DNA of 64,000 nt from Actibacterium naphthalenivorans (lineage in GTDB: Bacteria; Pseudomonadota; Alphaproteobacteria; Rhodobacterales; Rhodobacteraceae): NCBI RefSeq assembly GCF_014196965.1, contig NZ_JACIEQ010000001.1:1116001-1180000 (forward strand), read 5' to 3'. Shown here piece by piece: positions 63,626 to 64,000 of the stretch. How positions within the stretch are numbered: position 1 is the first letter of the stretch; every line of letters starts with the position of its first letter. The translations under genes and the position numbers were made by a program. The notes beneath the pieces were generated by a model that worked only from the letters and a program-made list of their open reading frames with translations, had not been told where the DNA came from and searched no databases.

Positions 63626-64000
63626 TTACCGGTAGAGCGCATCGGCGTGGAAGCTCACATGATCCTCCATGAACGAGGACACGAAAAAATAGCTGTGGTC
63701 ATAGCCCTCGTGCATCCGGAAGGTGCCCGGCTGGCGCACCTCGGCGATGGCGGCGGCCAGCGCCTCTGGCTTCAGCAGGTCGAGAAACTGATCGCTGGCC
63801 CCCTGATCGATCAGCACCGGCCCGGCAAACCCGCCTTCCCGCATCAGCAGCGTGGCGTCATGGCGCGCCCAGGCATCGGTATCCGTGCCCAGATAGGCCG
63901 TCAGTTGCTTGCGCCCCCAGTCCGACATGCTGGGATGCGCGATCGGCGCGAAGGCCGAGACAGACGCATAGCGCCCCGGATGGTTCATCGCCAGCGTCAG
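63626..64000 (-). CDS. fghA: S-formylglutathione hydrolase, C-terminal fragment (runs off window)
   Basis: The 124 residues in the window contain FAPIAHPSMSDWGRKQLTAYLGTD, ILIDQGASDQFLDLLKPEAL-like catalytic Asp (GASDQFL), and HEGYDHSYFFVSSFMEDHVSFHADAL with the catalytic His. These are signatures of S-formylglutathione hydrolase, which frees formate and glutathione in formaldehyde oxidation. The N-terminal half with the Ser nucleophile lies outside the window. Formaldehyde dehydrogenase is likely upstream beyond the edge. Confidence 0.9.
   Translation of the reverse strand: MTLAMNHPGRYASVSAFAPIAHPSMSDWGRKQLTAYLGTDTDAWARHDATLLMREGGFAGPVLIDQGASDQFLDLLKPEALAAAIAEVRQPGTFRMHEGYDHSYFFVSSFMEDHVSFHADALYR

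Overview
The window is GC-rich chromosomal DNA from an alphaproteobacterium, most likely a member of the Rhodobacteraceae (Roseobacter/Rhodobacter group). This is inferred from the order rpoZ-rsh-pdxJ-acpS-lepB, a DUF6478-like gene, a PBP1A with an insert I associate with this family, and a dispersed repeat with core GCCTCCGGCGGGGATATTT. I find about 70 protein genes, mostly housekeeping. I find no rRNA, tRNA, CRISPR array, insertion sequence, prophage or plasmid function.

Layout. 1-4571 (-): rpoZ, (p)ppGpp synthetase/hydrolase, a DUF2062 membrane protein, pdxJ, acpS and the start of lepB, read as one operon. 4923-7654 (+): NYN nuclease-like gene, ispH, a methyltransferase, rnhA. 7683-9877 (-): def, a degenerate def paralogue, fmt and a small membrane protein. 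9975-18412: PatB/MalY-type lyase, glutathionyl-hydroquinone reductase, MltB-type transglycosylase, smc, GNAT protein, lipoprotein. 18567-24167: polytopic membrane protein, LrgA/LrgB pair, VOC protein, divergent MnmC1-like oxidase and MnmD methyltransferase, EamA transporter. 24164-30248: Slt-type transglycosylase, dapA, smpB, Gly-rich small protein, sulfurtransferase, aromatic aminotransferase. 30427-32116 (-): glnK-amtB. 32380-39106: PBP1A, MlaC/MlaA, and a type I secretion ABC/HlyD pair. 39172-45138 (+): RidA, GDPD, FemAB-like protein, phhB, mscS, ferredoxin reductase, rsmD, with a peroxiredoxin on the minus strand. 45135-52470: map, sfsA, CinA-like protein, GNAT protein, OmpA-like protein, LysR regulator and three poorly characterised genes. 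52451-64000: ilvD, CPBP protease, accD-folC, zapE, MFS transporter, an alpha/beta hydrolase-OCD-HAD-YaiI operon, a methyltransferase and the end of S-formylglutathione hydrolase.

Themes. Envelope biogenesis recurs (two lytic transglycosylases, PBP1A, MlaA/MlaC, OmpA-like protein, T1SS, LrgAB). So do N-terminal protein maturation (def, fmt, map), nitrogen control (glnK-amtB) and the stringent response. Genes are tightly packed: many stops overlap the next start by 4 bases, with ATG, GTG or TTG starts.

I did not find an obvious new multi-gene system. The points most worth a second look are: the Def paralogue that has lost its Cys ligand and catalytic Glu; a full CtrA-type box (TTAA-N7-TTAAC) plus a palindrome in one divergent promoter region; the 20-base dispersed repeat forming a perfect hairpin pair; two nested AT-rich palindromes between folC and zapE; and inverted repeats upstream of glnK/PBP1A and of the DUF6478-like gene.
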